This document shows positions 11,196 to 19,576 of a stretch of 64,000 nucleotides of DNA, piece by piece. Positions within the stretch are counted from its first letter, which is position 1. Every line of letters starts with the position of its first letter. The notes beneath the pieces are model-generated. The model was not told the origin of the DNA, searched no databases, and saw only the letters and a list, made by a program, of their open reading frames with translations. A program made the translations under genes and the position numbers. Source of the DNA: Litorivicinus sp. (GTDB lineage: Bacteria; Pseudomonadota; Gammaproteobacteria; Pseudomonadales; Litorivicinaceae); assembly GCA_028339155.1 (NCBI GenBank), contig JAOLBK010000011.1:29755-93754 (forward strand), given 5' to 3'.

Positions 11196-12214
11196 CGAAT
11201 AAAAAAGATCGGGCCAAAAGTGGAGAGAAGATTGTTAATAGTGTCGGCGTATCCGCCATTAAGAATGGTCAAAAACGAAGAACAAGCGAATCTGCACCCC
11301 GAGGCGACAAACCGAGTTGGCTAAAATTTGTTAGTCCGCGCGGTCAAGGTTATCAAAATGTTAAAAAGATCGTTCGTAGCCACAAGCTTTCAACGGTCTG
11401 TGAGGAAGCTATGTGCCCAAATATTGGAGAATGCTGGAGTGCGGGCACAGCAACCATTATGTTAATGGGCTCAGTATGCACGCGGGCATGCCGTTTCTGT
11501 GCGGTCGATACGGGGAATCCAAAAGGCTGGCTGGACTATGATGAACCACATAATACTGCAGAATCCGTCGCTCTCATGGCCCTCAGATATGTAGTTCTTA
11601 CAAGTGTCAACCGGGACGATCTTTCCGATGGAGGAGCCGCCCACTTCTCAGCCACTGTAAAAGCTATCAAGTTGCGTACGCCGGATACAGCAGTCGAAGG
11701 CCTAACACCAGATTTTCAGGGTGTGATGCATGACGTGGAGACACTAGTCGATTCAGGCTTAGAAGTATTTGCACAAAATATTGAGACGGTTGAACGTTTG
11801 ACTCACCCAGTGCGTGATCCCAGAGCCAGTTATCAGCAAACTCTGGACGTACTTGCCCATGGGAAAAAATACCGGCCCGACCTAATCACCAAAACAAGTC
11901 TCATGCTTGGTCTTGGTGAAACTGATGATGAAATTAAGCGGACCATGGATGATCTACGCGAACATAACCTTGATATCGTCACCTTTGGACAATACCTGAG
12001 ACCCACCGTTAATCATCTTCCAATTTCCCGATATGTGAGACCTGAAGAATTTCAACTCTATAGAGAATGGGGGCTAGAACGCGGTTTTCTAGAAGTTGTT
12101 TCAGGTCCGATGGTACGGTCCAGCTATCGCGCTGAACAGGCACTATTGAAAAACAATGCCGGTATTTCAAACAGAAATTTAGTAAGTACAATAATCCCTG
12201 CACGGCAATTGTGA
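11192..12214 (+). CDS. lipA: Lipoyl synthase (radical SAM)
   Basis: Inserts two sulfurs into octanoyl chains on lipoyl domains such as GcvH. The auxiliary cluster motif is C70-x4-C75-x5-C81 ([12 protein letters not shown]) and the radical SAM motif is C96-x3-C100-x2-C103 (CTRACRFC). Length 340 aa is usual, with a lysine-rich N-terminal stretch. It overlaps gcvP by 4 nt and the next gene by 4 nt, so lipoylation capacity is made together with the H protein that needs it. No lipB octanoyltransferase gene lies in the window. Confidence 0.97.
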   Translation: MTNKKDRAKSGEKIVNSVGVSAIKNGQKRRTSESAPRGDKPSWLKFVSPRGQGYQNVKKIVRSHKLSTVCEEAMCPNIGECWSAGTATIMLMGSVCTRACRFCAVDTGNPKGWLDYDEPHNTAESVALMALRYVVLTSVNRDDLSDGGAAHFSATVKAIKLRTPDTAVEGLTPDFQGVMHDVETLVDSGLEVFAQNIETVERLTHPVRDPRASYQQTLDVLAHGKKYRPDLITKTSLMLGLGETDDEIKRTMDDLREHNLDIVTFGQYLRPTVNHLPISRYVRPEEFQLYREWGLERGFLEVVSGPMVRSSYRAEQALLKNNAGISNRNLVSTIIPARQL

Positions 12215-13338
12215 AATTAGTTTCATCAGGCCTCGCTCTACTCTCTCTTGGTCTTATTGGCTGTCAAAATCCGATCAAGGACCCGATTGACTCGATCGTC
12301 CAAGTAGTCACAAATCCTCAAAAAGAAATACAAAAAGGTCAACAGCAGTATCCCATCGCGTTAGCGCAATCCGGTGGCGATCTAACCCAGTTTCCAGAAA
12401 GTACAAAGTATCTAAGTCGACTAATCGACACTCTCGCAAAGAGCGCCAATTCAGCATTTCCCTGGGAAATCAGGCTAATAAATGCTGAATCAATAAACGC
12501 CTGGGCGTTACCAGGTGGCAAAATGGGAATCAATTACGGGCTCATTTTAGCCGCACAAAACGAAGATGAACTCGCCTCAGTTCTTGGCCACGAAATGGCG
12601 CACAGCATCGAACTACATGGTACTGGGCGAGAGACCTTTGGATCCTTAGTTGGTTTGGCCACTCAAATTCTTGAAATCAGCATCTCGGAGCCTGGGGCGA
12701 AGCCAGGGTCGAATAGACTGATCGGCCTTGGGCACAATATTTTGATGGGACAATACAGTCAGTCCAACGAACTAGAGGCTGATCGAATTGGCGTTGACAT
12801 CATGATTCGCGCTGGCTTTAATCCGGAAGGTGCCATCGGGATGCAAGAGAAACTTGCAAAACTCGGGGCGGGCGGCAATTCCCTCACTCAAAAAATACTG
12901 GGTACCCACCCAATCAGCAGAGAACGACTACAAGCGATTCGTAATATCGTGAAACGACATCCTAATCTTAGTTATGATCGAGTTGAAAATACCGAGTTTA
13001 CAAAAGTAAAAGCCGAGATTGAAGCATCCGCACATATCTTAAAAATGATCGCCGAAGCGAGAAACCAAAGCAGTAAAAAAGATTTCCGGGAAGCCTTAAA
13101 GATCTTGGAAAAAGCCATCAAAGCAAGTCCATTTGAACACAGCTTTTGGCGCCTGAAAGCAGAGATTTTAGTCGCGGATAGAAAACCAACTCAGGCCGTT
13201 ATTGCGGCACTGAAAGTTCGCAAACTGAATCCTTTAGATCCTATAAGTGAATTATTGCTAGCATACTGCTACCAAGCGTCCGGAGACAAAAAAAATGCCC
13301 GAATCGCAAAAGCGCGAGCGCAGCAGCTAATGAAATAA
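12211..13338 (+). CDS. M48 family metalloprotease lipoprotein with TPR-like C terminus
   Basis: A 375 aa periplasmic zinc protease resembling BepA/YfgC. The signal ends in a lipobox LIGC with Cys18 as lipidated residue, HEMAH (127-131) is the zinc site, and NELEAD near 190 supplies the third ligand. Residues about 270-375 are helical and repeat-like, as in TPR segments of BepA, which guards outer membrane protein assembly. The start is a GTG overlapping the lipA stop (GTGA), so it is translationally coupled to a metabolic operon it has no obvious link to. C18 lacks an Asp at +2, so sorting to the outer membrane is expected. Confidence 0.88.
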   Translation: MKLVSSGLALLSLGLIGCQNPIKDPIDSIVQVVTNPQKEIQKGQQQYPIALAQSGGDLTQFPESTKYLSRLIDTLAKSANSAFPWEIRLINAESINAWALPGGKMGINYGLILAAQNEDELASVLGHEMAHSIELHGTGRETFGSLVGLATQILEISISEPGAKPGSNRLIGLGHNILMGQYSQSNELEADRIGVDIMIRAGFNPEGAIGMQEKLAKLGAGGNSLTQKILGTHPISRERLQAIRNIVKRHPNLSYDRVENTEFTKVKAEIEASAHILKMIAEARNQSSKKDFREALKILEKAIKASPFEHSFWRLKAEILVADRKPTQAVIAALKVRKLNPLDPISELLLAYCYQASGDKKNARIAKARAQQLMK

Positions 13339-13406
13339 TTTTCCAAGAACATAGATTTCCAAAAAACTATAGAGCACAATTTCAGCTGTTTAGTCTGGAT
13401 TCAGCC

Positions 13407-13724
13407 ATGCACAAGTTGCTCAAAATCTTCAAAGTAGAATCTAATTTTCAACTGGCCATTGTCTTTTTTGTATTTTCAATCACTGGATCCACTGCATTAA
13501 TAGTTGCAGGACCTTTTTTAGAGGCTGCCGGAATCCAAAAGGAAAGCATCGACCCTATATTTTTTTGGCCATTAAGGATCGTGATCATTTTCCCCATTTA
13601 CCAAGTACTGCTTATCATAATTGGTACTCTTGTCGGTCAGCGTCATTATTTCTGGCAATTTGAAAAACGATTTTTGAGCAGGCTTGGCATTCGCTTTCCA
13701 GAAAAGAAATCGGATACGCTCTAA
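13407..13724 (+). CDS. Small two-helix membrane protein (DUF6787-like)
   Basis: A 105 aa protein with two hydrophobic helices (about 14-35 and 52-76) separated by a short loop, then a charged tail with GQRHYFWQFEKRFL. The GQ..FFW.FEKR pattern recalls the DUF6787 family of uncharacterised inner membrane proteins; that assignment is from memory. Function unknown. It follows the protease gene by 68 nt, may share its transcript, and its stop codon overlaps the convergent FAH gene by 4 nt. Confidence 0.7.
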   Translation: MHKLLKIFKVESNFQLAIVFFVFSITGSTALIVAGPFLEAAGIQKESIDPIFFWPLRIVIIFPIYQVLLIIIGTLVGQRHYFWQFEKRFLSRLGIRFPEKKSDTL

Positions 13725-14395
13725 ATTATTCGTACTTCGATTGGACAAAGTCGATCGACCTGTCCAGTCAGTAAATCGCCCCGAACAACAGAACCAACGC
13801 CTGATGGAGTGCCGGTATAAACGATATCGCCTGCCTTCAATTCCTGAAGCGTTGATAGAAACCGAATTAACTCGACCGTCTTATAGGCCATTTGGTTCAA
13901 GTCGCCAGTTTGTCGGCGCTTTCCATTTACATCTAATGTGATCCACCCTTCCTCCAGCAGACCGATATCAGACTTTGGCGTCACGGTACCAAGTAACGCT
14001 GAATCATCGAAATTCTTAGCTATCTCCCATGGACGACCCTTGTCCTTAGCTTCGTTCTGACGATCACGACGAGTGAAATCGATACCCACAGCGTAACCAT
14101 ATATTGCCAACTCAGCCTGGTCCAGGGTCATATTTATGCCTCCCGAGCCCAAGATAACGACTAATTCAATTTCGTAATGCAAGCTCTCAGTATTGCTCGG
14201 ATAACGAACGTCTGGCCCAAAGCAAATCGAATCAAAACTTTTTTGAAAATGAAAAGGTCTTTTTCGATCAATCTCTCCACCCATCTCCACAGCGTGTTCT
14301 TCATAGTTTTTAGCAATACAAAATACTCGATTAATCGATCTTTCCTCACCAGTATTTGTCGCAAAATTGGGGTGTTTTGGGGATTTCCACTGCAT
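13721..14395 (-). CDS. Fumarylacetoacetate hydrolase (FAH) family protein
   Basis: A 224 aa enzyme of the FAH/ureidoglycolate lyase superfamily (YcgM-like). The metal-binding pattern is present: HYEIELV near 69-75 supplies two Glu ligands and GIDFTRRD near 105 the Asp; GTPSGVG near 200 is the family's C-terminal signature and FCIAKNY near 25 its N-terminal one. Such proteins act on acylpyruvates, oxaloacetate or related dicarbonyls; the exact substrate cannot be told. No clear Shine-Dalgarno is seen before the ATG. It is transcribed divergently from the QueD-like gene across a 30 nt gap with overlapping -10 elements. Confidence 0.88.
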   Translation of the reverse strand: MQWKSPKHPNFATNTGEERSINRVFCIAKNYEEHAVEMGGEIDRKRPFHFQKSFDSICFGPDVRYPSNTESLHYEIELVVILGSGGINMTLDQAELAIYGYAVGIDFTRRDRQNEAKDKGRPWEIAKNFDDSALLGTVTPKSDIGLLEEGWITLDVNGKRRQTGDLNQMAYKTVELIRFLSTLQELKAGDIVYTGTPSGVGSVVRGDLLTGQVDRLCPIEVRII

Positions 14396-14413
14396 TGAAA
14401 TTGTTAAACCTCG

Positions 14414-14419
14414 TATAAT
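14414..14419 (+). promoter_or_regulatory. Probable -10 box of a leaderless transcript (QueD-like gene)
   Basis: A perfect TATAAT ends 6 nt before the ATG at 14426. Transcription would then start at or next to the ATG, giving a leaderless mRNA; no ribosome binding site is seen. The surrounding GTATAATAC also reads GTATTATAC on the other strand and could serve the divergent FAH gene. No good -35 hexamer was found. Confidence 0.4.
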
Positions 14420-14425
14420 ACAAAC

Positions 14426-14875
14426 ATGAGCCTATACCGAACGATAAAAACCTTCGATAACTTTCCTTGTAGCCACCGTCAATGGCAACACGAAGGGAAT
14501 TGTAAATTCATTCATGGATATTCAAGAAGCTTTTCAATCACTTTCGGTTGCTCAAGATTGACCAAATCAGGGTTTGGAGTCGATTTCGGTGAATTGACTG
14601 AGATCAAAACCTGGCTGAGCCATTGGTTTGATCACACTATGCTAATCAATGAAGATGAGCCGGAGCGGGCTCTTTTCGAACAGATGCACGAAAAGAAAAT
14701 CATCGATCTACGAGTCTTACCAAACGTTAGCATGGAAAAAACCGCCGAGTTTGTATTCTCATTCGTGGATCCATGGATCCGAAAAAAAGCCAATGATCGA
14801 GCCTTTGTTCTCCAGGTAGAGTGCCGTGAAAACAACAAAAACGCCGGAATTTATCTTGCAATAGAAGGCACTTGA
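14426..14875 (+). CDS. 6-pyruvoyl tetrahydropterin synthase / QueD-like protein
   Basis: A 149 aa member of the PTPS/QueD fold. H17, then C26 and H30 in NCKFIHGYS correspond to the zinc and catalytic positions of QueD, but the usual third zinc ligand of HGHS is Tyr32 here. The other active-site residues survive: D69-H70 in FDHTMLIN, GVDFGEL (51-57) and E132 in VECREN. Canonical QueD makes 6-carboxytetrahydropterin for queuosine; this HGY variant may be a distinct subfamily with another substrate. No other queuosine genes are near. Probably leaderless. Confidence 0.78.
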   Translation: MSLYRTIKTFDNFPCSHRQWQHEGNCKFIHGYSRSFSITFGCSRLTKSGFGVDFGELTEIKTWLSHWFDHTMLINEDEPERALFEQMHEKKIIDLRVLPNVSMEKTAEFVFSFVDPWIRKKANDRAFVLQVECRENNKNAGIYLAIEGT

Positions 14876-15039
14876 TAACCACGCCAATAACAGAATTCAT
14901 GCTCCCCAATCCAGTCGTTATATGAGTACAAATTCCCTAGATCTGAGCCGTCAAATAATTACATTCACCTAGAAATGCCAGAAAACGATAATAACCCGAT
15001 AAATCAATGCCTCACTCGACTAATGATTTACGAATGACT

Positions 15040-15504
15040 TTATAAAATCATTCGCTTCTGCAGTTCGTTAAAACGACGAACTCCAACTTCATGACCGCGG
15101 GTCAAACAAATAGGAAAATGATCATTTTGAGATAGATTTCGGTACAAGCGACCTGCAAGTAAAGACAAAACACCCTGATGAAACTGCAAACGTCTTTTTG
15201 GCTCAAGAGCCAAAACCTGACCAAATCGCCCAGCATCTAAAGAAAATAGTGTCATTCCTTGATCTGCGATCCATTCCCGATCTGTCATCCACCCCGTTAG
15301 GAATTCATCCAATCCAATAATTCCTGGTGAACGCTGCTGGTTCTTCATAACAAAACGACCTTCAATCACAACATATAGATCTGGAAAGTCATCAGCCTCG
15401 ACAATCGTTTCACCTGGAGCGAGCCGTTTGAACTTGCCTTGTAACGACCAATATCGATATTCTTGCTCCGTTAACGCCCCAAAAAAAAGTTGTTGTTCAA
15501 TCAT
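15040..15504 (-). CDS. Cyclic-nucleotide-binding-fold protein without DNA-binding domain
   Basis: Last gene of the degenerate exporter operon. The 154 aa sequence follows the Crp/CAP beta-barrel pattern: LFFGALTEQEYRYW at the start, APGETIVEADD (29-39), LYVVIEGRFVM (43-53), then LFSLDAGRFGQVLALEP and a helix with LLAGRLYRNL. The phosphate-binding cassette (FGExxLL..R.A) is absent, so it probably does not bind cAMP in the usual way, and no helix-turn-helix follows. Its ATG overlaps the upstream ABC-like gene by 8 nt. I infer a regulatory or structural role in the same complex. Confidence 0.65.
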   Translation of the reverse strand: MIEQQLFFGALTEQEYRYWSLQGKFKRLAPGETIVEADDFPDLYVVIEGRFVMKNQQRSPGIIGLDEFLTGWMTDREWIADQGMTLFSLDAGRFGQVLALEPKRRLQFHQGVLSLLAGRLYRNLSQNDHFPICLTRGHEVGVRRFNELQKRMIL

Positions 15505-17338
15505 GACTGATTTCCCAATGAACAGACGCGCGGCCCTTTAGGAAACTGTCTCTATCGACTACAAACCGTATTCCGGATCGCGCCAACAAACTATTGATCA
15601 CATGTTCTCGACACGAAATATCGAGACCGAGAAGCCAGTGATCAAGCCATAAAATTCTTCCCTGCCTCGACAAGGCTCTGGCCAGTTTGAGACGGTTCAT
15701 ACCATGCGGTCCGGCTAGCATTTGAAGCGCGCCCATTGGGGAATTCAGCCTGTTATTTAGACCCTCAATCCAATGATGACAAGACAAGGCTCGAAGATGC
15801 CTATCTAAAGTGGATGCCTGAATTTCCGGTTCAATGAATAGCCAATCTCCCACCGTCATGGCTGAGCCATCAGCTGGATGGTCCAACATAATAATCGACA
15901 ATGCCAAAATGCCTGGGTCAAGCCGAGCCACATCCATTCCCCCAATACTGACCATGCCACGTTCAGGGGATATCTGTCTTATCAGCAAGTATTTTAGAGT
16001 GGACAGCCCAGCACCTTCTGCCGCACTAATTCGAACAAGTGAATCATCAGAACAATGAAATGAGAGTTGGTTAAACAGAGGCTTGTCTCCGGCATGCCGA
16101 CGATACACAATTTGTTCGTATTGGACGCTACCACCCACCCGAAGTGGTTGCCCTTGTTTCAAAGCTGGAATGATAGGTCGATCATCAAAGCCTACAGGCA
16201 TCATCACACGTAGCCTCTCAATTAAAATCAAAGCAGCCAAAGACAATCCACTCAGCACAATGGGCCGCTCCAAATGAGTAATCGCCTCAGCAGGGATGAC
16301 TAAGCTACCTGCCATAATGGCGCGACTGAACCGACTATATTCAGCCACCAGTTCAATCTGGGCAATTACCCAATGCGTAGCTTCTCTCCAAGCATTCAAA
16401 GTACGCTCACGGACAGACGGCACACCATCACGATTTATCCGCATTTTAAGCCATCGCATAGGCTCGTCAATTGAAGGAAGATCAGGCAACAATCGATAAA
16501 TATAGATCCAATAAGTGACGCTAATCAATAAAAAGATCATGATGACACTGAGTGCATGAATCCATGACTGAATCATCAATAAAAGTATCAACGTCAAAAA
16601 TCCAACACCCAAACCAACCGGCAAAACATTTTTAAAATGAGAAGATAATCTTTGAATGCAGCCAAGTAAAAGTGCAATCCAAAGGAGAAATCCTCCAACA
16701 ACAAAAGGATATTCGAGGCTGAGTAAAAACGCCTCTGATTCAAGTGCAACTAGAGCTCCAAACCAACTCATTACTCCAGCGATTGACAGAAGGCCTACCA
16801 TCAACAAGACCGCAAGTACTCGCTCTTTCGGAACGATTGTTTCGTGTTCCGAAATCGTACGGGGTGTTTGATCAACTATCAGGGGTGTGGCGATGTCTGG
16901 CGACATAGGCTGGCGTGCCGATATTGCTCGATCAAGAGATTCACCAAACCATGCTTTGAAGGTCGGCTGTGCTAGCTTTACCGCCCAATCAATTAGATCA
17001 TCGTTAACCTCGCTCACTTTGAGCAACTGACGTATCGGTTTAATCAATTCCTGCCGACCCAAATCACCTAAACGAGGAACTAATGCCAATGGCAAACGAC
17101 TCTCGAATGCAAGCTTAGTAATTGCGGCCAACTGGACTGTTAGGTGTTTAGATTCGGGGACCACAAACCAACCATTTTCGGGGACTGGCATCTCACCTTG
17201 AACAACACCATCTATCAGTATTCTGATGAGGCCTTTCCCCCGCTTAACCTGCCAGAGCCGATCACGCGCTAGATTTATCGACGCCTGCCCAACGTTTAGA
17301 TGGAAAACACGATTTTCAGTCGAGGGAAATGACATCAT
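15497..17338 (-). CDS. ABC-exporter-like protein with degenerate ATPase (NHLM-type second subunit)
   Basis: A 613 aa protein with an N-terminal beta-rich domain (about 15-100), several TM helices (about 173-198, 208-228, 237-256, 260-283, 355-380) and a C-terminal ABC-ATPase-like domain (about 400-610). Every catalytic element is altered: the Walker A position reads AAEGAGLST (439-447) with Leu445 in place of Lys, the signature reads LAGPH (541-545), Walker B is ILWLDH with His567 in place of Glu, and the switch His is Asp595. The layout resembles the permease/ATPase subunit of NHLM bacteriocin exporters. ATG at 17338 is taken because GGGG precedes it; it overlaps the upstream gene by 23 nt. 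Frame fully open, so not a simple pseudogene. Confidence 0.7.
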   Translation of the reverse strand: MMSFPSTENRVFHLNVGQASINLARDRLWQVKRGKGLIRILIDGVVQGEMPVPENGWFVVPESKHLTVQLAAITKLAFESRLPLALVPRLGDLGRQELIKPIRQLLKVSEVNDDLIDWAVKLAQPTFKAWFGESLDRAISARQPMSPDIATPLIVDQTPRTISEHETIVPKERVLAVLLMVGLLSIAGVMSWFGALVALESEAFLLSLEYPFVVGGFLLWIALLLGCIQRLSSHFKNVLPVGLGVGFLTLILLLMIQSWIHALSVIMIFLLISVTYWIYIYRLLPDLPSIDEPMRWLKMRINRDGVPSVRERTLNAWREATHWVIAQIELVAEYSRFSRAIMAGSLVIPAEAITHLERPIVLSGLSLAALILIERLRVMMPVGFDDRPIIPALKQGQPLRVGGSVQYEQIVYRRHAGDKPLFNQLSFHCSDDSLVRISAAEGAGLSTLKYLLIRQISPERGMVSIGGMDVARLDPGILALSIIMLDHPADGSAMTVGDWLFIEPEIQASTLDRHLRALSCHHWIEGLNNRLNSPMGALQMLAGPHGMNRLKLARALSRQGRILWLDHWLLGLDISCREHVINSLLARSGIRFVVDRDSFLKGRASVHWEISHD

Positions 17339-18542
17339 CACCCCAAAGATCAGAGACACTTGAGTAAACAAATACTCGACAACCAGATCCAACAACACGG
17401 TCAAGAATCTCACGCTGCCGCACCGCAGCCAAAGGTGCGAGAGCATCCACCAAAATCAAGGTCTCCGCGCCTTGTGCTAAAGCCCTGGCTATCTGCAAAC
17501 AGGCCGCCTCAGAAGATGAAAGCCCTCTATTATTGAGGCCGATTCGGTATTCAAGACTACCCCCGAAACGAATGTCCCATCGAGCAATACCGACTATTTC
17601 CATCAGATTACTAAAGTGGTATTCACCAACTTCACTAGCATCCCAAGCAAAATTAGTGCGTAGGGTGCCCGGTAAAAATTCGGCTTCCGGGCCCAGAACA
17701 GTAATTGGCGAACCATTTCTGACCAACTCTTCTGCGGCTAACAGCATCACCTCAGGAGCCACGGTAGTCAGCACATGAACTCCATCACCTCTGGTTCGAA
17801 TGATTTTCCCTAATTGCTTAACGAGCCCATCAGGGGTGCCCTGAACGCTAATCTTAGGGCTTCTAATCAAGGCTCTTGCTTGCTGAAAGTGTCTGGTTGG
17901 CATGAGATCAAGAAACAAAAAGCCCAGCAATATCACCCAGACCACATCCGACAATCCGAGAGCCGCATGCAACATTAAAGCACCCAAAACAGTGCCGAAA
18001 GCATGCATTTTCCCCCCAACATCCCTCGACAACCTTGGGATCCAATCGGGGGCCATAGCATCCAAAGCCAATGCCAAACCAGACCACTGCGCTCGATGAA
18101 TCAACGTAATCGACGTATAAGTCGCCGAAACTATAATCAATGCAGTCAAGATCCAAAGTGGGATAAGAGCCACCGATTCAAGATCAGTTGATATACTTAC
18201 AAGGACCAGTAAAAAGAGCCGCGACACCACCACCAATATCAATGCAAACCAATGCACGGATAAGCTTCTATGTTTTTGCTGGGGCTCAAGTATCAAACTG
18301 CCAACAACAATAGATTGCCAGTGGAAAAAACGTACCTTAGAGCTGCCATCAACACAGAGAATACAACCTAGAAAACATGCCCGAACACGATTGAGATTAC
18401 CGTATTGGTCAACAAAGATTGTGCCGGATTTGGGGGGTGATTGAGATCCTTCAGTCAAACGATAGCCCAGAGCACAAGCCTCATTTGCAACCGCCTCAAA
18501 GGTGGCTCCCGTGGCTATCAAACCATCTAACATGGCGGTCAT
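17316..18542 (-). CDS. Short ABC-exporter-like protein with degenerate ATPase
   Basis: A 408 aa protein. Residues 1-95 may be the remains of a C39-like peptidase domain (FEAVANEACALGYRL near 15-29, FFHWQSIVVG near 72-81) but no catalytic Cys-His pair can be assigned. About four TM helices follow (98-117, 124-146, 180-196, 199-215), fewer than the usual six. The C-terminal part keeps the outline of an ABC ATPase: signature-like GLSSSEA with IARAL (340-355) and Walker B-like LILVDA (362-367), with Ala367 where the catalytic Glu should be; no Walker A lysine is recognisable. Starts with ATGA overlapping the HlyD-like gene. Confidence 0.65.
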   Translation of the reverse strand: MTAMLDGLIATGATFEAVANEACALGYRLTEGSQSPPKSGTIFVDQYGNLNRVRACFLGCILCVDGSSKVRFFHWQSIVVGSLILEPQQKHRSLSVHWFALILVVVSRLFLLVLVSISTDLESVALIPLWILTALIIVSATYTSITLIHRAQWSGLALALDAMAPDWIPRLSRDVGGKMHAFGTVLGALMLHAALGLSDVVWVILLGFLFLDLMPTRHFQQARALIRSPKISVQGTPDGLVKQLGKIIRTRGDGVHVLTTVAPEVMLLAAEELVRNGSPITVLGPEAEFLPGTLRTNFAWDASEVGEYHFSNLMEIVGIARWDIRFGGSLEYRIGLNNRGLSSSEAACLQIARALAQGAETLILVDALAPLAAVRQREILDRVVGSGCRVFVYSSVSDLWGDDVISLD

Positions 18543-19045
18543 AGTTGAACGCCACGCCCCAGAAGCCTCACTAGCCTAATCTGCTGACTAATAATAGTCA
18601 GCTTACAGTGCTCGCCAAGCGCTGGAATATAGTCGCCTAATTCGGTAACCACCTGCTGCGAGCGCACTGCCTGGCTAAATAAACGATCAGCCATTAAACG
18701 TGAACCAACGAGGTCCCTAATATCCTGCACGGATATAGTTTCACCGGCCTCTGAAAATACCTGGCCCGCTAAAACAGAGCCATCACAATTAACTCTAACG
18801 GACTCACCCAAAGGCCTCGCGTCAACAGATGAGGGGATTAAAACTGCCAGTCGTGCTCGGGCGGTGCTCCCAAGACCTCTATGCGACGTCACTACACCCA
18901 TTACAGAAGTAGTGTCAGCTACCCGAACCGCCCATAAGCTGATACACCAAATAAACATCAACCCAATCAGTAGTGGCCACAACCACCACATTCGAACCGG
19001 TAACCCAAGACCATCTGTCTCTGATTGATTCCTTCCTTGCGCCAA
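18539..19045 (-). CDS. Minimal HlyD-like membrane protein
   Basis: About 168 aa with one TM helix near residues 19-38 and a short periplasmic part. The segment LAVLIPSS, LGESVRVNCDGS and GQVFSEAGETISVQDIRDLV resembles the membrane-proximal beta-barrel of HlyD/NHLM-type adaptors, but the lipoyl and coiled-coil hairpin domains of a full adaptor are missing. I prefer the TTG at 19045 because AGAGGA lies 6 nt upstream, right after the previous stop codon; a longer TTG start at 19072 would overlap that gene. Homology is weak and judged by pattern and context. Confidence 0.55.
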   Translation of the reverse strand: MAQGRNQSETDGLGLPVRMWWLWPLLIGLMFIWCISLWAVRVADTTSVMGVVTSHRGLGSTARARLAVLIPSSVDARPLGESVRVNCDGSVLAGQVFSEAGETISVQDIRDLVGSRLMADRLFSQAVRSQQVVTELGDYIPALGEHCKLTIISQQIRLVRLLGRGVQL

Positions 19046-19055
19046 GTAACATCCT

Positions 19056-19466
19056 CTATAAAGTGGTCTCAAGCCGGCTCAAAACGTACCGGAATTTCCA
19101 AGTTGCTGCCTCAACGTCGGCCAGATCACGAGCCAGCGGTTCAATCAGCCGGATTTCAGCTGACATAGCCACCGCCAGTGCAATAGACCAGCTTTCTCTA
19201 TGACGCCTTGAAAGCGGCAGTTCTAAGGCCCAAACAGGTGTATCTACTATCCAACTAACCCGTGTCTTAACCTCAAGATACCACTCGGATATTCCCAGCA
19301 AAGCGCCGCCACCACGCACTCGATCACGACAACTTAGCTTGCCATCAAGAATCAGACAGGGCTTGGGAAATTCGATTTCAATTTCAGAATCCAGATACAA
19401 ACCACGACTGTGGTCAACGATCCATTGCAAATCTTGATTCTCGAGATGAGCTATCCATGGATTCAC
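19056..19466 (-). CDS. Small protein with possible cyclic-nucleotide-like fold
   Basis: First gene of the five-gene operon, about 136 aa from the GTG at 19466, which has GGGAG 7 nt upstream (a TTG two codons earlier is less well placed). The stretch LILDGKLSCRD, GALLGISEWYLE and WIVDTPVWALELPLSRR follows the beta-strand rhythm of a Crp-like barrel, similar to the last gene of the operon, and is followed by a helical tail. No ligand-binding residues are recognisable. Function unknown; it would bracket the ABC-like proteins together with the 154 aa protein. Confidence 0.5.
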   Translation of the reverse strand: MNPWIAHLENQDLQWIVDHSRGLYLDSEIEIEFPKPCLILDGKLSCRDRVRGGGALLGISEWYLEVKTRVSWIVDTPVWALELPLSRRHRESWSIALAVAMSAEIRLIEPLARDLADVEAATWKFRYVLSRLETTL

Positions 19467-19576
19467 TCGCAAGCTCCCAGCAAAGTATCACTATTCAACT
19501 CAAACCAATTATCGCCGAAAAACTGTAACTTGGTAACTTGCCTAATTGCTAGCTGCCACAAGCAGTTTACAAGGAA

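Noticed and set aside
15040..19466. Calling the ABC-like operon a set of pseudogenes
   Set aside because: All five frames are uninterrupted, tightly overlapped and keep fold-level patterns, so decay without selection is unlikely.
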